The translations under genes and the position numbers were made by a program. This document shows, one piece after another, positions 24,319 through 33,017 of a DNA stretch of 43,859 bases; position 1 is the stretch's first letter; the number at the start of each line of letters is the position of its first letter. Location: contig CAWUIO010000052.1 in the NCBI GenBank assembly GCA_963922455.1, positions 1-43,859 of the forward strand, written 5' to 3'. This DNA is from CAWUIO01 sp963922455 (GTDB lineage: Bacteria; Bacteroidota; Bacteroidia; Cytophagales; Microscillaceae). The notes beneath the pieces were generated by a model. The model worked only from the letters and a program-made list of their open reading frames with translations, made no database searches and had not been told where the DNA came from.

Positions 24319-25788
24319 ATGCACATTGATTCCTCAAAGCTTGTCTACGAAGCACTCACTTATGATGATGTGCTCATGCTTCCTGCCTACTCGGAGGTTT
24401 TACCCCAAGATGTTGATACCAAAACTTTTCTTACTAAAAATATTCAAATGAATATTCCCTTGGTAACTGCAGCCATGGATACCGTTACCGAGTACGAAAT
24501 GGCTATTGCCATCGCTCAGGAGGGAGGGCTCGGCTTCATACACAAAAGTATGAGCATTGAGACCCAATCGGAGCAGGTACGCAAAGTCAAGCGTTCGCAA
24601 AGTGGGATGATCCTTGATCCGATCACGTTGGAAGCCGAGGCAAATTTGGCCGAAGCCCAAAGGATCATGAGTGAATTTAAAATTGGCGGTATTCCCGTGA
24701 TAAACCGGTACAATGAGTTAATTGGCATTATCACCAATCGGGATTTGCGTTTCCAGAAAGACCTAAGCCGTCCTATTTCGGAAATTATGACCAAGGAAAA
24801 CCTGGTCACGGCCAATGAAGGCATTGATTTGCAAAAAGCCGAAGCCGTCTTACAAGAACATAAAATTGAAAAATTACCGATCGTCAACGGTTCGGGCAAA
24901 CTGGTCGGGCTGATCACCTACAAGGATATTCTCAAGAAAAAAGATATGCCCAATGCTTGTAAAGATGAATATGGGCGTTTAAGGGCCGGGGCGGCCGTAG
25001 GAGTTACTTCCGACTTGATGGAGCGGATCGAGGCCCTTAAAAAAGCCGGAGTAGATGTGATATCCATTGACACGGCACACGGACATTCACGCAATGTGAT
25101 CAATGCCGTCAAGAAAGTAAAAGAGTATTTTAAAGACCTGGATGTGATAGCGGGCAATGTAGCCACCGGAGAAGGGGCCCGGGTCCTGGCTGAGGCAGGT
25201 GCCGACGGGATCAAGGTAGGGATCGGACCGGGAAGTATTTGTACTACCCGGGTGATTGCCGGAGTGGGAGTACCTCAATTCTCGGCCGTTTATGATTGTA
25301 CCCAAGCCCTCAAAGGAATGCACATTCCGGTAATTGCCGATGGAGGTATTCGGTTTTCGGGAGATATACCCAAAGCCATCGCCGGAGGAGCGAGTGTCGT
25401 TATGGCTGGCTCATTATTTGCTGGCACCGAAGAAGCTCCCGGAGAGGTCGTTATTTACGAAGGGCGTAAATTTAAAGCCTACCGCGGGATGGGGTCGGTA
25501 GAGGCCATGGAAGATGGGTCCAAAGATCGCTATTTTCAAGATAATGAAGTCGATGTGAAAAAGCTCGTACCCGAAGGAATTGTCGGGAGAGTACCCTATA
25601 AAGGCCGGGTAACGGAAGTGATATATCAGCTAATTGGTGGATTACGAGCCGGTATGGGCTATTGTGGAGCCCGTGACATCAAAGAACAACAAGCAGCCAA
25701 ACTTATTAAAGTTACCTCCGCGGGGGTTCGGGAAAGCCATCCCCATGATATTCAAATTATCAAGGAAGCTCCCAACTATACCCGCTAG
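24319..25788 (+). CDS. guaB: Inosine-5'-monophosphate dehydrogenase
   Basis: A 489-residue enzyme that oxidises IMP to XMP with NAD, the committed step to GMP. The barrel starts with LTYDDVLMLPAYSEVLP. Two CBS domains (about 97-150 and 158-208) are inserted, and the catalytic loop GPGSICTTR holds Cys308. The nucleotide site GIGPGSIC, the flap and the YKG region (AYRGMGSVEAM) are intact. The length is the standard bacterial one. It is a single-gene transcript: a structured 5' region precedes it and a strong terminator follows. Control by the inverted repeat at its start is possible. Confidence 0.97.
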   Translation: MHIDSSKLVYEALTYDDVLMLPAYSEVLPQDVDTKTFLTKNIQMNIPLVTAAMDTVTEYEMAIAIAQEGGLGFIHKSMSIETQSEQVRKVKRSQSGMILDPITLEAEANLAEAQRIMSEFKIGGIPVINRYNELIGIITNRDLRFQKDLSRPISEIMTKENLVTANEGIDLQKAEAVLQEHKIEKLPIVNGSGKLVGLITYKDILKKKDMPNACKDEYGRLRAGAAVGVTSDLMERIEALKKAGVDVISIDTAHGHSRNVINAVKKVKEYFKDLDVIAGNVATGEGARVLAEAGADGIKVGIGPGSICTTRVIAGVGVPQFSAVYDCTQALKGMHIPVIADGGIRFSGDIPKAIAGGASVVMAGSLFAGTEEAPGEVVIYEGRKFKAYRGMGSVEAMEDGSKDRYFQDNEVDVKKLVPEGIVGRVPYKGRVTEVIYQLIGGLRAGMGYCGARDIKEQQAAKLIKVTSAGVRESHPHDIQIIKEAPNYTR

Positions 25789-25811
25789 ACCGGTTTTATC
25801 TTCCAGCCCTA

Positions 25812-25860
25812 TTCCCGGACTTTCCAAGTAAGAGAAAGTCCGGGAAAGTTTATTTTTTCC
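25812..25860 (+). terminator. Rho-independent terminator after guaB
   Basis: A 13-bp stem, TTCCCGGACTTTC at 25812-25824 with GAAAGTCCGGGAA at 25834-25846, loop of 9 bases, then a T-rich tail ending in a run of six T. It lies 23 bases after the guaB stop codon. Confidence 0.88.
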
Positions 25861-25886
25861 CAATTAATGGAGTAAGTTCATTCAGT

Positions 25887-27959
25887 ATGCTAAAACCCCG
25901 TAATGCAGTCGGTATTTTCCTCTACGTCAATATCGTAAGCTGGCTATTGCTCTTAGCCATTAAGCTTATTGCATTCTTTGGTTTTAGTGAGCACGTATCC
26001 CACGTAAATTTCTATCTCAAGGGCCTTTTACTCAACCTCTTTTTGCTGTTGGTGTATTTTTATTTCAGCAGTGCCGAAGAACGGTATAAGCAATATTCCT
26101 TTGTTGAGTTATTGTCCCGCCTATTTTTAATGGGCTTGGTTTGTAACTCTTTTTCCATCCTCATCCAAATTACTTTGTACTTTTTGGAGGAGCAACCCGC
26201 TACTTCTGATACCCTCAAACTGATAATCAATGTAGTCTACCACCTGGATGTTGCCTTGGTGGCCATATTTATCTCCCAGGCCTTTTTCTACTGGAAACAG
26301 ATGGTCTTGCACGAGCGAAATGAACAACTGGTACGCACCTGGAATACCTTTGAGTTTTTACTGCTCATCAGTCTCTTATTCAACTTTTTTGAATTTGACC
26401 TGAGTCACTTGCCATTTAGTATTTCCTTTGGGATTTTAATGATTTTCAGCTTGGTCCTTTCAGTCAATCTGAAATGGGTGGCCTATCTCAATTCTAAGGA
26501 AAAGTGGCAGAGTATCTTATTTTTACTCTTTATTAGCCTATTTTCCTATTATTTCTTTTATCGGGTAATCAATCACGCCAATCAGCCTTACCTGCTAACT
26601 AACCTGATGCACAGCGTTTACATCCTGTCGATGTTTGCCTTTGTGATTTTTTACAGTATTTTTTCTTTATTGGTGATCCTCTTTAACCTTCCAACCACCT
26701 CAGTTTTTGAGAAAAAGATGGAAGAAGTCCTGAGCTTTCGTAGGCTGGCCCAGTCTTTACAAAGTGGCGAAAAAGAAGACCACGTGTATCAAATCTTGAT
26801 GGACAGTGCCGTACGTTCTTGTGCCGCCGATGCAGGATGGCTTGAAATACGAGACGAGCACGGTAAGCCTATAGATACGCTTTACTATAATGTAGATGCG
26901 GCCTTTGCCGAGCGAATAAAGCGAATTCAAAAGCAAAATAAGCGCTATCGGGTACTGCGGGAAACCTTTACCATCAAGCCAGGCCAACCCACCCTGCAAG
27001 ATGAACTGGCAAAGCAGGATTTTAGCTCTATGTTGAGTGTGCCCTTGGTGATCAATGAGAAGTCGCTGGGAAGTCTAAACCTCTTAAAAAAAGTGGCTGA
27101 GGGCTTTACTGAAGAAAACAAGGAATTGTTGCACACCTTTACCCATCAAGCCAGCATCTCCATTGAGAACTATCGTTTGCTTTCCAAAACAATTGAAGCA
27201 GAGCGTTACAAAGAAGAGCTAAAAATTGCGCAGCAAATCCAAAAACAGCTTCTGCCCCAGGAGCTAAATAAAAATGAATTCTTAGAAATACAAGCGTATT
27301 CGGAGTCGGCTTACGAAGTAGGGGGAGATTATTATGATATACACTTCAGCCCCGAAGGAACGGTTCTGATCGTTGTGGGCGATGTGTCGGGCAAGGGGAC
27401 TACGGCAGCTTTTCATATGTCGCAAATGAAAGGCGTATTCCAGAGCCTAGCTTCTATGGATTTTAATACCCGTGATTTTCTCCTGCACGCCAACCAGGCG
27501 ATGATGAATTGCCTAGACCGGAGTTCATTTATCACGCTAACGGTTATGCGCATAGATCCGGCCCAAGGAACCTTGGAGTTTACCCGAGCGGGCCACTGCC
27601 CTACGCTGATGTATCAGAAAAAAGACCATCGGAGCATATTTTTTCACGAAAAAGGCATGGGCCTAGGGATTGTCCGCAACCCAGATTACGGATCTTACTT
27701 GGAAAGTCAATGTATTCCCTTTGCCCCCGACGATATAGTACTGCTCTACACCGACGGAATTGTAGAAGCCCGAAATGCCCGCAAAGAAGAGTATGGCTAC
27801 GAGCGTTTAAAGGATCTTCTGGGAGAAAATGCCCACTTAGAAAGCAAGCATATCTTGGATACCATCTTGAGCAAAGTAAAAGATTTTTGTAAGGGCTCAG
27901 CCATGGAAGATGACCATACCGCCGTGCTTATCAAATTTAAAGCCCCTCCTACATCATAA
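25887..27959 (+). CDS. Membrane sensor phosphatase: multi-TM, GAF, SpoIIE/RsbU-type PP2C
   Basis: A 690-residue protein. The N-terminal 270 residues hold about eight membrane helices, followed by a short coiled segment, a GAF domain (about 290-435) and a PP2C-type serine phosphatase of the SpoIIE/RsbU kind (about 470-686). Metal-binding aspartates lie in EVGGDYYD (Asp481), VGDVSGKG (Asp499), YTDGIVEA (Asp623) and EDDHTAVL (Asp675-676), so the enzyme should be active. Such phosphatases usually dephosphorylate a STAS-domain anti-sigma antagonist; none is visible nearby. It ends 6 bases inside the convergent downstream gene. Confidence 0.92.
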   Translation: MLKPRNAVGIFLYVNIVSWLLLLAIKLIAFFGFSEHVSHVNFYLKGLLLNLFLLLVYFYFSSAEERYKQYSFVELLSRLFLMGLVCNSFSILIQITLYFLEEQPATSDTLKLIINVVYHLDVALVAIFISQAFFYWKQMVLHERNEQLVRTWNTFEFLLLISLLFNFFEFDLSHLPFSISFGILMIFSLVLSVNLKWVAYLNSKEKWQSILFLLFISLFSYYFFYRVINHANQPYLLTNLMHSVYILSMFAFVIFYSIFSLLVILFNLPTTSVFEKKMEEVLSFRRLAQSLQSGEKEDHVYQILMDSAVRSCAADAGWLEIRDEHGKPIDTLYYNVDAAFAERIKRIQKQNKRYRVLRETFTIKPGQPTLQDELAKQDFSSMLSVPLVINEKSLGSLNLLKKVAEGFTEENKELLHTFTHQASISIENYRLLSKTIEAERYKEELKIAQQIQKQLLPQELNKNEFLEIQAYSESAYEVGGDYYDIHFSPEGTVLIVVGDVSGKGTTAAFHMSQMKGVFQSLASMDFNTRDFLLHANQAMMNCLDRSSFITLTVMRIDPAQGTLEFTRAGHCPTLMYQKKDHRSIFFHEKGMGLGIVRNPDYGSYLESQCIPFAPDDIVLLYTDGIVEARNARKEEYGYERLKDLLGENAHLESKHILDTILSKVKDFCKGSAMEDDHTAVLIKFKAPPTS

Positions 27960-28334
27960 GGACTCGAGATACTTGAGCCTTTCTGGTTCGGGGTAAGTAA
28001 GCCAGATGGCATACCAATCTAATAAATCATCCCAAGTAGAAAATTCGCATACGGGATAGGTGAGCCGCCCATTTTCTTGGGAAACCACGGCACAATAACT
28101 AATGATCGTTTCCAAAAAAGCTTCCGAAAAGTCGCGAAAGTTGGCATTAAGTTCTTCTTGGATAGATTGGAAGAGGATGTGAAATGTGTTTTCACCTTGT
28201 AAACATCTAAAAACCACTCGGTCAAGCTCTAGGTCCATCTTGTAGATGGTATATTCGGTTACAACCGCTAGGATTCTTTCGCCGATGAAGGATTGGACCT
28301 GAGCACGCGATTTGAGAAAAGAGGCATTTATCAT
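27954..28334 (-). CDS. Hypothetical protein, overlaps phosphatase gene tail to tail
   Basis: A 126-residue protein I do not recognise, without signal or membrane segment. It is alpha/beta in character, with the end rich in Trp, Tyr and Leu (STWDDLLDWYAIWLTYPEPER). Its stop codon lies inside the last codons of the SpoIIE-type phosphatase gene, an overlap of 6 bases on opposite strands. The ATG at 28332-28334 and the sustained frame support it as real. A functional link with the phosphatase is conceivable but unproved. Confidence 0.6.
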   Translation of the reverse strand: MINASFLKSRAQVQSFIGERILAVVTEYTIYKMDLELDRVVFRCLQGENTFHILFQSIQEELNANFRDFSEAFLETIISYCAVVSQENGRLTYPVCEFSTWDDLLDWYAIWLTYPEPERLKYLESL

Positions 28335-28415
28335 ATCACATGGGCGCGTTTATGTCTTGGTTTATAGGAGCATCGGTATTGCATAATCATACTATTTGTC
28401 AAGGAAAAAGGGCTT

Positions 28416-28543
28416 GGGGCTTTCCCGCGCTTAAATTAAGGAAGCCCTAGGTTCATTTTGTCTGGCGCGGGCCGGGCTCTCGCTACTCGCCGGCCTTCCC
28501 ACATCCAGCGGCGGGCTCAAACATGCCGCTCCATCCCTAAGCC
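28416..28543 (-). repeat. Dispersed structured repeat, copy 6 (subfamily A)
   Basis: Minus-strand reading: head GGCTTAGGGATGGAGCGGCA, then GAGCCCGCCGCTGG, core GCGAGTAGCGAGAGCCCGG and tail GCGCGGGAAAGCCCC. End stem GGCTT/AAGCC, inner stem CCCGCGC/GCGCGGG, and a hairpin GGCCGG/CCGGCC round the core. Here the GAAA of the core is GAGA, still a GNRA loop. Confidence 0.87.
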
Positions 28544-28555
28544 AATTCTTGTCCC

Positions 28556-28629
28556 GAGGGCAAAGTCTGCCACATGGGGGAATTTACCATATTTTTTGGT
28601 AAATAGGTAATGGGTAGGCATGTGCCCTC
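28556..28629. repeat. Nested inverted repeats downstream of rnhB
   Basis: GAGGGCA (28556-28562) pairs with TGCCCTC (28623-28629), and inside them ATTTACC (28582-28588) pairs with GGTAAAT (28598-28604) round a T-rich 9-base loop. It lies between repeat copy 6 and the rnhB stop codon and could be a transcript end for rnhB, though no T run follows the outer stem. Confidence 0.5.
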
Positions 28630-28666
28630 ATAGAAAATAATCCCACTTAGTCTAGTCTCTCAACGT

Positions 28667-29242
28667 TTAATCACTTTTGAAAGTTTGCCGGTGGCAGCGA
28701 TTGGTCCCTAGACGGGCAATGGCAGCTTTATGTTCCCGCGTAGGATATCCCCGGTTGGTTTCCCAGCCATAGCCTGGATGTTCTTGGGCAAGCTGGACCA
28801 TAAGCGCATCCCGGTAGGTTTTGGCGAGAACCGAGGCGGCAGCTATAGCGTAATACTGGTCGTCTCCCCCAATGATACACTCATAGGGTATTGTACTTGT
28901 TTTGGCAAAGCTATTCCCATCTACCAAGAGAAGTTTGGGCTTTACTTGTAGTTTTTCCACGGCTCGCTGCATAGCCAGGTGGCTGGCGTGCAGGATATTG
29001 ATTTGGTCGATTTCTAGGGGAGAGGCTTCGGCTATCCCCCAAGCGAGGGCAGAATCTTTTATCTCGGCTTGTAATTCCATACGGAGCTTATGGCTCATCT
29101 TTTTGGAATCTCTCAGGCGTGGGTTCTGATAATCTCGGGGAAGGATCACCGCGGCAGCTACTACAGGGCCAGCAAGACAACCTCTTCCGGCTTCATCTAA
29201 GCCGGCTTCGGGCCCCATCGCAGAGAAGCTGGATTTAAGCAT
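28667..29242 (-). CDS. rnhB: Ribonuclease HII
   Basis: A 191-residue endonuclease that cuts the RNA strand of RNA-DNA hybrids and nicks at single ribonucleotides in DNA. The family signature DEAGRGCLAGPVVAAAV carries Asp16 and Glu17. The further catalytic acids are Asp108 in LLVDGN and Asp145 in the LAKTYRD motif. SKKMSHKLR and the GYGWETNRGYPTREH segment are also typical. Length is normal. It stands alone, its start 99 bases from the divergent Nudix gene. ATG start at 29240-29242. Confidence 0.96.
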   Translation of the reverse strand: MLKSSFSAMGPEAGLDEAGRGCLAGPVVAAAVILPRDYQNPRLRDSKKMSHKLRMELQAEIKDSALAWGIAEASPLEIDQINILHASHLAMQRAVEKLQVKPKLLLVDGNSFAKTSTIPYECIIGGDDQYYAIAAASVLAKTYRDALMVQLAQEHPGYGWETNRGYPTREHKAAIARLGTNRCHRQTFKSD

Positions 29243-29341
29243 GAATTCGTATAATTTAAAGAGGGTAGATTTGATCTAAATTGCAATATACGGATTATTT
29301 TAGTTTAATTGGAGGGTCATTAAAGCGAAACCTATTTGACG

Positions 29342-29887
29342 ATGAGCGTAGAAAACCCTTGGCAGATTGTATCCTCCCGAGACATTTATGAAAACCCTTG
29401 GATTTCGGTAAAAGAAGACCAAGTAATCAACCCATCCGGCAACCCGGGCATTTATGGCACCGTTCACTTTAAAAACAAAGCCATCGGGATTATTCCCATT
29501 GACGATGAGGGCAATACCTATTTAGTAGGCCAGTACCGCTACCCCTTGGATGAATATTCCTGGGAAATTCCCATGGGTGGTGGGGCCATTGAGATTGATA
29601 TTTTAGATTCGGCCCAGCGAGAATTGAAAGAAGAAACGGGTTTTCTGGCCAAAAAATGGACCAATATCGCCCGGATCCATACTTCCAATTCAGTGACGGA
29701 TGAAGAGGGTTTTGTCTTTCTAGCCGAGGAACTAATAGAAGGGGAAACGGAGTTTGAAGACACAGAAGACTTACGCATTAAGAAGGTAAGCCTTAAAGAA
29801 GCCGTACGGATGGTCATGGACCAGGAAATTACAGACTCGATTAGCGTGGCGGGCATACTGAAAGTAGCCCGTTTAAGGGAAATCTAA
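29342..29887 (+). CDS. Nudix hydrolase (ADP-ribose pyrophosphatase-like)
   Basis: A 181-residue hydrolase of nucleoside diphosphates linked to another group, most like ADP-sugar pyrophosphatases (GTVHFKNKAIGIIPID, LVGQYRYPLDEYSWEIP). The Nudix box has GGGAIE followed by QRELKEETGF, so the metal-binding REL-EETG half is complete. The first glutamate of the standard Gx5Ex7 spacing is replaced, since one residue appears shifted; metal binding should be retained through the later glutamates. The frame could also open at a TTG at 29336, but ATG at 29342, preceded by GGAGGG, is preferred. A YihY-like gene follows after 35 bases. Confidence 0.9.
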   Translation: MSVENPWQIVSSRDIYENPWISVKEDQVINPSGNPGIYGTVHFKNKAIGIIPIDDEGNTYLVGQYRYPLDEYSWEIPMGGGAIEIDILDSAQRELKEETGFLAKKWTNIARIHTSNSVTDEEGFVFLAEELIEGETEFEDTEDLRIKKVSLKEAVRMVMDQEITDSISVAGILKVARLREI

Positions 29888-29922
29888 TTTAATGAATTTA
29901 TTTGTTGGGGAGCAAACGGGGC

Positions 29923-30948
29923 ATGAAGCAAATTAAAAGTAATATACAAAACTCCAGAGCGTTTCAACGTACCTTTGCCCGACTTCAAAGAACCCGGATA
30001 TATAGCAGCCGTATACCCTTACTGAAGGTATTAGAGATCTTTTACCTAAAAATAACCGACGAAAATGCCCACCAGCAGGCGAGTGCCATAGCTTTTAGTT
30101 TTACCTTATCGCTTTTTCCGGCACTTTTATTTTTATTTTCCCTGCTTCCTTTCATTAGTTCGGCCTTGCCTATTCCTGATCCCACTTCTGAGATTATGAG
30201 CCTACTTGAGAGTGCCTTTCCGCGGGGGATTTATATTCACGTAGAAACGACGATCCGGGATTTACTAGACACTCGTCGTTTAGATTTACTCTCCTTTGGT
30301 TTTTTATTTGCCATTTATGCGGCCACCAGTGGGGTGGTGGAATTGATGAATTCCTTAAACTCCAATTATGCCTACTCCGAAAAACGGTCTTACATCAAGA
30401 AGCGTTTGGTGGCTATTGGCTTGGCTTTCTTGTTTGCCTTTCTTTTGTTGTTTGCCGTATTGGTGAATATTGTCGGGGAGATTGTTTTGATCAGGCTTCA
30501 GGATACCCAATATTTTACCAGTTTTATGAAGATGGTCGTGGGGGAATCATCGGTTAATTACTTGGTAGAGCACGAGCTACTTACCCAATTAATGCGCTAC
30601 GTAGTCTCCTTTGCGGTCTTTTATCTGGGGATATCGCTGGTGTATTATGTGGCTCCGGCGGTGAGTAAAACCTGGCGATTTTTTGCCTTAGGCTCTGCCA
30701 TTGCCTCGGTGATGGCAATTTTAAGCACCAATTTGTTTTCATATTATCTGAGCAATTTTGCCAATTATAACAAGCTCTACGGCTCCATTGGAACCTTCAT
30801 TGCTTTATTGATCTGGTTGTACCTCTTGGCCTGGATTTTATTATTGGGTTTCTCCATCAATGCGAGTATTTGGGAGGCAAAATTGGCTCACGAAAAGGAG
30901 TTGGAAGACCGGATGGATATGCTAGAAGGAGTAGAAGACGACGATTAA
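29923..30948 (+). CDS. YihY/BrkB family inner-membrane protein
   Basis: A 341-residue integral membrane protein with about six transmembrane helices. The family hallmarks are visible: ASAIAFSFTLSLFPALLF near the start, then FGFLFAIYAATSGVVELMNSLN, and late NYNKLYGSIGTFIALLIWLYL. These proteins were once called ribonuclease BN by mistake, and their true role is not known. The first 30 residues are basic and the last 20 acidic, both likely cytoplasmic. It probably shares a transcript with the Nudix gene. The frame also allows TTG at 29902, but ATG at 29923 seems better. Confidence 0.9.
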   Translation: MKQIKSNIQNSRAFQRTFARLQRTRIYSSRIPLLKVLEIFYLKITDENAHQQASAIAFSFTLSLFPALLFLFSLLPFISSALPIPDPTSEIMSLLESAFPRGIYIHVETTIRDLLDTRRLDLLSFGFLFAIYAATSGVVELMNSLNSNYAYSEKRSYIKKRLVAIGLAFLFAFLLLFAVLVNIVGEIVLIRLQDTQYFTSFMKMVVGESSVNYLVEHELLTQLMRYVVSFAVFYLGISLVYYVAPAVSKTWRFFALGSAIASVMAILSTNLFSYYLSNFANYNKLYGSIGTFIALLIWLYLLAWILLLGFSINASIWEAKLAHEKELEDRMDMLEGVEDDD

Positions 30949-31005
30949 TTCCTTATATTTCCCTATTATTTTATAGAAAATTATGATTTTGGCCCTTAAT
31001 ACCTT

Positions 31006-31146
31006 GGCTTAGGGACGGAAGCCCCTTAGGGGCCGAGACCGCTGCGGGTTTGTGCGTTGGCAGGCTCGGGGCTTTGCCCGACGGCCCGACCCGCGCTGGC
31101 ACTATATTTTTGTTAGGCCCAGTGTATCATAGCGCGGGGAAGCTCC
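31006..31146 (+). repeat. Dispersed structured repeat, copy 7 (subfamily A, divergent)
   Basis: Head GGCTTAGGGACGGAAGCC, but the core is rebuilt (CAGGCTCGGGGCTTTGCCCG) and the usual GAGTAGCGAAAGC is lost. The inner stem is intact at 8 bp, CCCGCGCT with AGCGCGGG, and the end stem GGCTT/AAGCT keeps a G-T pair. It is the only copy lying between two same-strand plus genes. Confidence 0.75.
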
Positions 31147-31211
31147 AAAAATTTTAGCATCTCTCCATGAATAGTCAAACCAGATGAGAATCCTGAGTAT
31201 ATTTGCTTGGT

Positions 31212-33017
31212 ATGAAGTTTTTTTCGCTCAAATTATTGTTGAACTCACTTTGGGAAAGCTATCAACGCTTTCCGGGGGTGAGTATTAGTTCTTGGGTAGC
31301 GACTGCTCTGGCCATTTTAATTTTTGAAGGGCAATTACGTTTTAGTGTACTCCATAAGCTCCTGCTTACCATATCTTTGGCGGTACCTATACTTTTGTCA
31401 CTGAGCCTTTTACAAGAGAAGTATAGACTTTCAGATTACTTGAGCCGGTATTTATATGCCGTTTTGACGGGTTTTTTGGCCATTTATTTTTTTTCTCTTC
31501 CGCAACAGGTTTCATATCCAGTCTTACTGAATTTTTTTCTGTTTTTTGCTTGTTTTACCGTTTCTATAAGTTTTGCGCCTCATATTTTTTCCCAGAACCC
31601 CCTTATTTTTTGGCATTACAATCAAGTAATTATCCGGCGTTTTTTTATCTCCTTGCTTTATACGGCGGGGGTTAGTCTGGGAGTGGCTATGGGCTTGTTG
31701 GCGATACAGCACTTATTTTTCCACATTACCGTGTTACGGTTTCATGAAGAGGTGCTTATTTTCATGTTTGGGGTTTTTCACCTTTCTATCTTTATAGCTG
31801 GCATACCCCAGGATATTGATGGCTTGGCTATGCGATTTTATCCTCAGTGGATGCAAATGGTCAGTAAATTGATGCTCTTGCCTTTTGCCAGTCTCTACAT
31901 CCTCATATTGCTTATTTTTATCATTGACCAGGGAGTGTTTCCCAGGGTATATAATGCTACGATGGTTTACTGGGCCATTGGGGTGGGCCTGTTTAGCCTA
32001 TTATCGTACATATTTTTATATCCGGTTCTTGATCAGGAAAAAAACAGGAAATTTCGGCACTGGTTACGATTGGGAGGGATCAGCATCTGCATACCGCTTT
32101 GTTACTCGGTTCAGTTGTGTTTTTATCAAGTGAGCGAACAAGGACTTACCGAGTATACGTATCTTAATTTGGCCCTTCTGTTTTGGATCATTGGCGTTAT
32201 GCTGTACTTTTTGGTAAAGCCCAATCCGAATCTGAAGGTCATTCCAGTCAGTTTGAGTTTCATCTTGTTTTTGGCAGCCTTTGGCCCATGGGGAGCGTCT
32301 AGCTTGTCTAATTGGAGCCAGACGCAAAGGGTAATTGGTTTATTTGAGCAAAATAAGCTCCTAGAAGAGGATGTTTGGTTAAGGGCCGATACGAGCATAC
32401 TGCCGATGGAAGACCGGGAAGAAATTTTGGATATTTTGAATTACCTAAGCCTGAGAGAAAAGCTTAATTTGCTGCCCTCCCCCGAAAAGCTGGGGGTTGA
32501 TTCCTTACGTAGACTGGAGATCTCTCCCGCTTTGATGGTAAGTGGGGTCCTAAATCATCTGGGCAATTTATCCTTGATAGACAGCTACGAATATAGACGA
32601 GAGCAAGACCAGAAGCTTTTTGAGGCCAGTAAAACGTTGAACCTGCATAAGGTACAAGGCTACGACTATCAAATACCCTTTTCTTTTTATACCTATCGGC
32701 CCGATACGTTAATGTATAAAGCAGATAGCTACCAGTTTCATGTATTTTGGGACCCCTACGACAATCAGTTGGTAATTGCTGAGGGAAAAAATCTTCGGGA
32801 GGTACTTCACTTTGATTTCAATATGACCTTAAGCAACTTGATGCAGGCCAATCCGGAAAAGACCCAGGAGATTAGGCGGGCTCGGCTCACCTTACTAGAA
32901 GAAAGTAAGTATTACCGGGCAAAACTATATCTACAAGAAGTAAAGGTGATAGAGCTCCGGCCTGGAATGTACCATAGTTCTTTTTTAAAAGGAGAAATCT
33001 TAATTCGTCTTTTGTAA
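31212..33017 (+). CDS. DUF4153 family membrane protein
   Basis: A 601-residue integral membrane protein. The first 380 residues contain about ten to twelve hydrophobic helices with the DUF4153-like motif FWHYNQVIIRRFFISLLYTA, and the last 220 form a soluble domain. No function is established for the family. The open frame begins with a TTG at 31203, but the ATG at 31212 is the likely start. The last 18 bases overlap the end of the convergent TPR-kinase gene, so the two transcripts must interfere unless their ends are processed. Repeat copy 7 lies directly upstream. Confidence 0.82.
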   Translation: MKFFSLKLLLNSLWESYQRFPGVSISSWVATALAILIFEGQLRFSVLHKLLLTISLAVPILLSLSLLQEKYRLSDYLSRYLYAVLTGFLAIYFFSLPQQVSYPVLLNFFLFFACFTVSISFAPHIFSQNPLIFWHYNQVIIRRFFISLLYTAGVSLGVAMGLLAIQHLFFHITVLRFHEEVLIFMFGVFHLSIFIAGIPQDIDGLAMRFYPQWMQMVSKLMLLPFASLYILILLIFIIDQGVFPRVYNATMVYWAIGVGLFSLLSYIFLYPVLDQEKNRKFRHWLRLGGISICIPLCYSVQLCFYQVSEQGLTEYTYLNLALLFWIIGVMLYFLVKPNPNLKVIPVSLSFILFLAAFGPWGASSLSNWSQTQRVIGLFEQNKLLEEDVWLRADTSILPMEDREEILDILNYLSLREKLNLLPSPEKLGVDSLRRLEISPALMVSGVLNHLGNLSLIDSYEYRREQDQKLFEASKTLNLHKVQGYDYQIPFSFYTYRPDTLMYKADSYQFHVFWDPYDNQLVIAEGKNLREVLHFDFNMTLSNLMQANPEKTQEIRRARLTLLEESKYYRAKLYLQEVKVIELRPGMYHSSFLKGEILIRLL

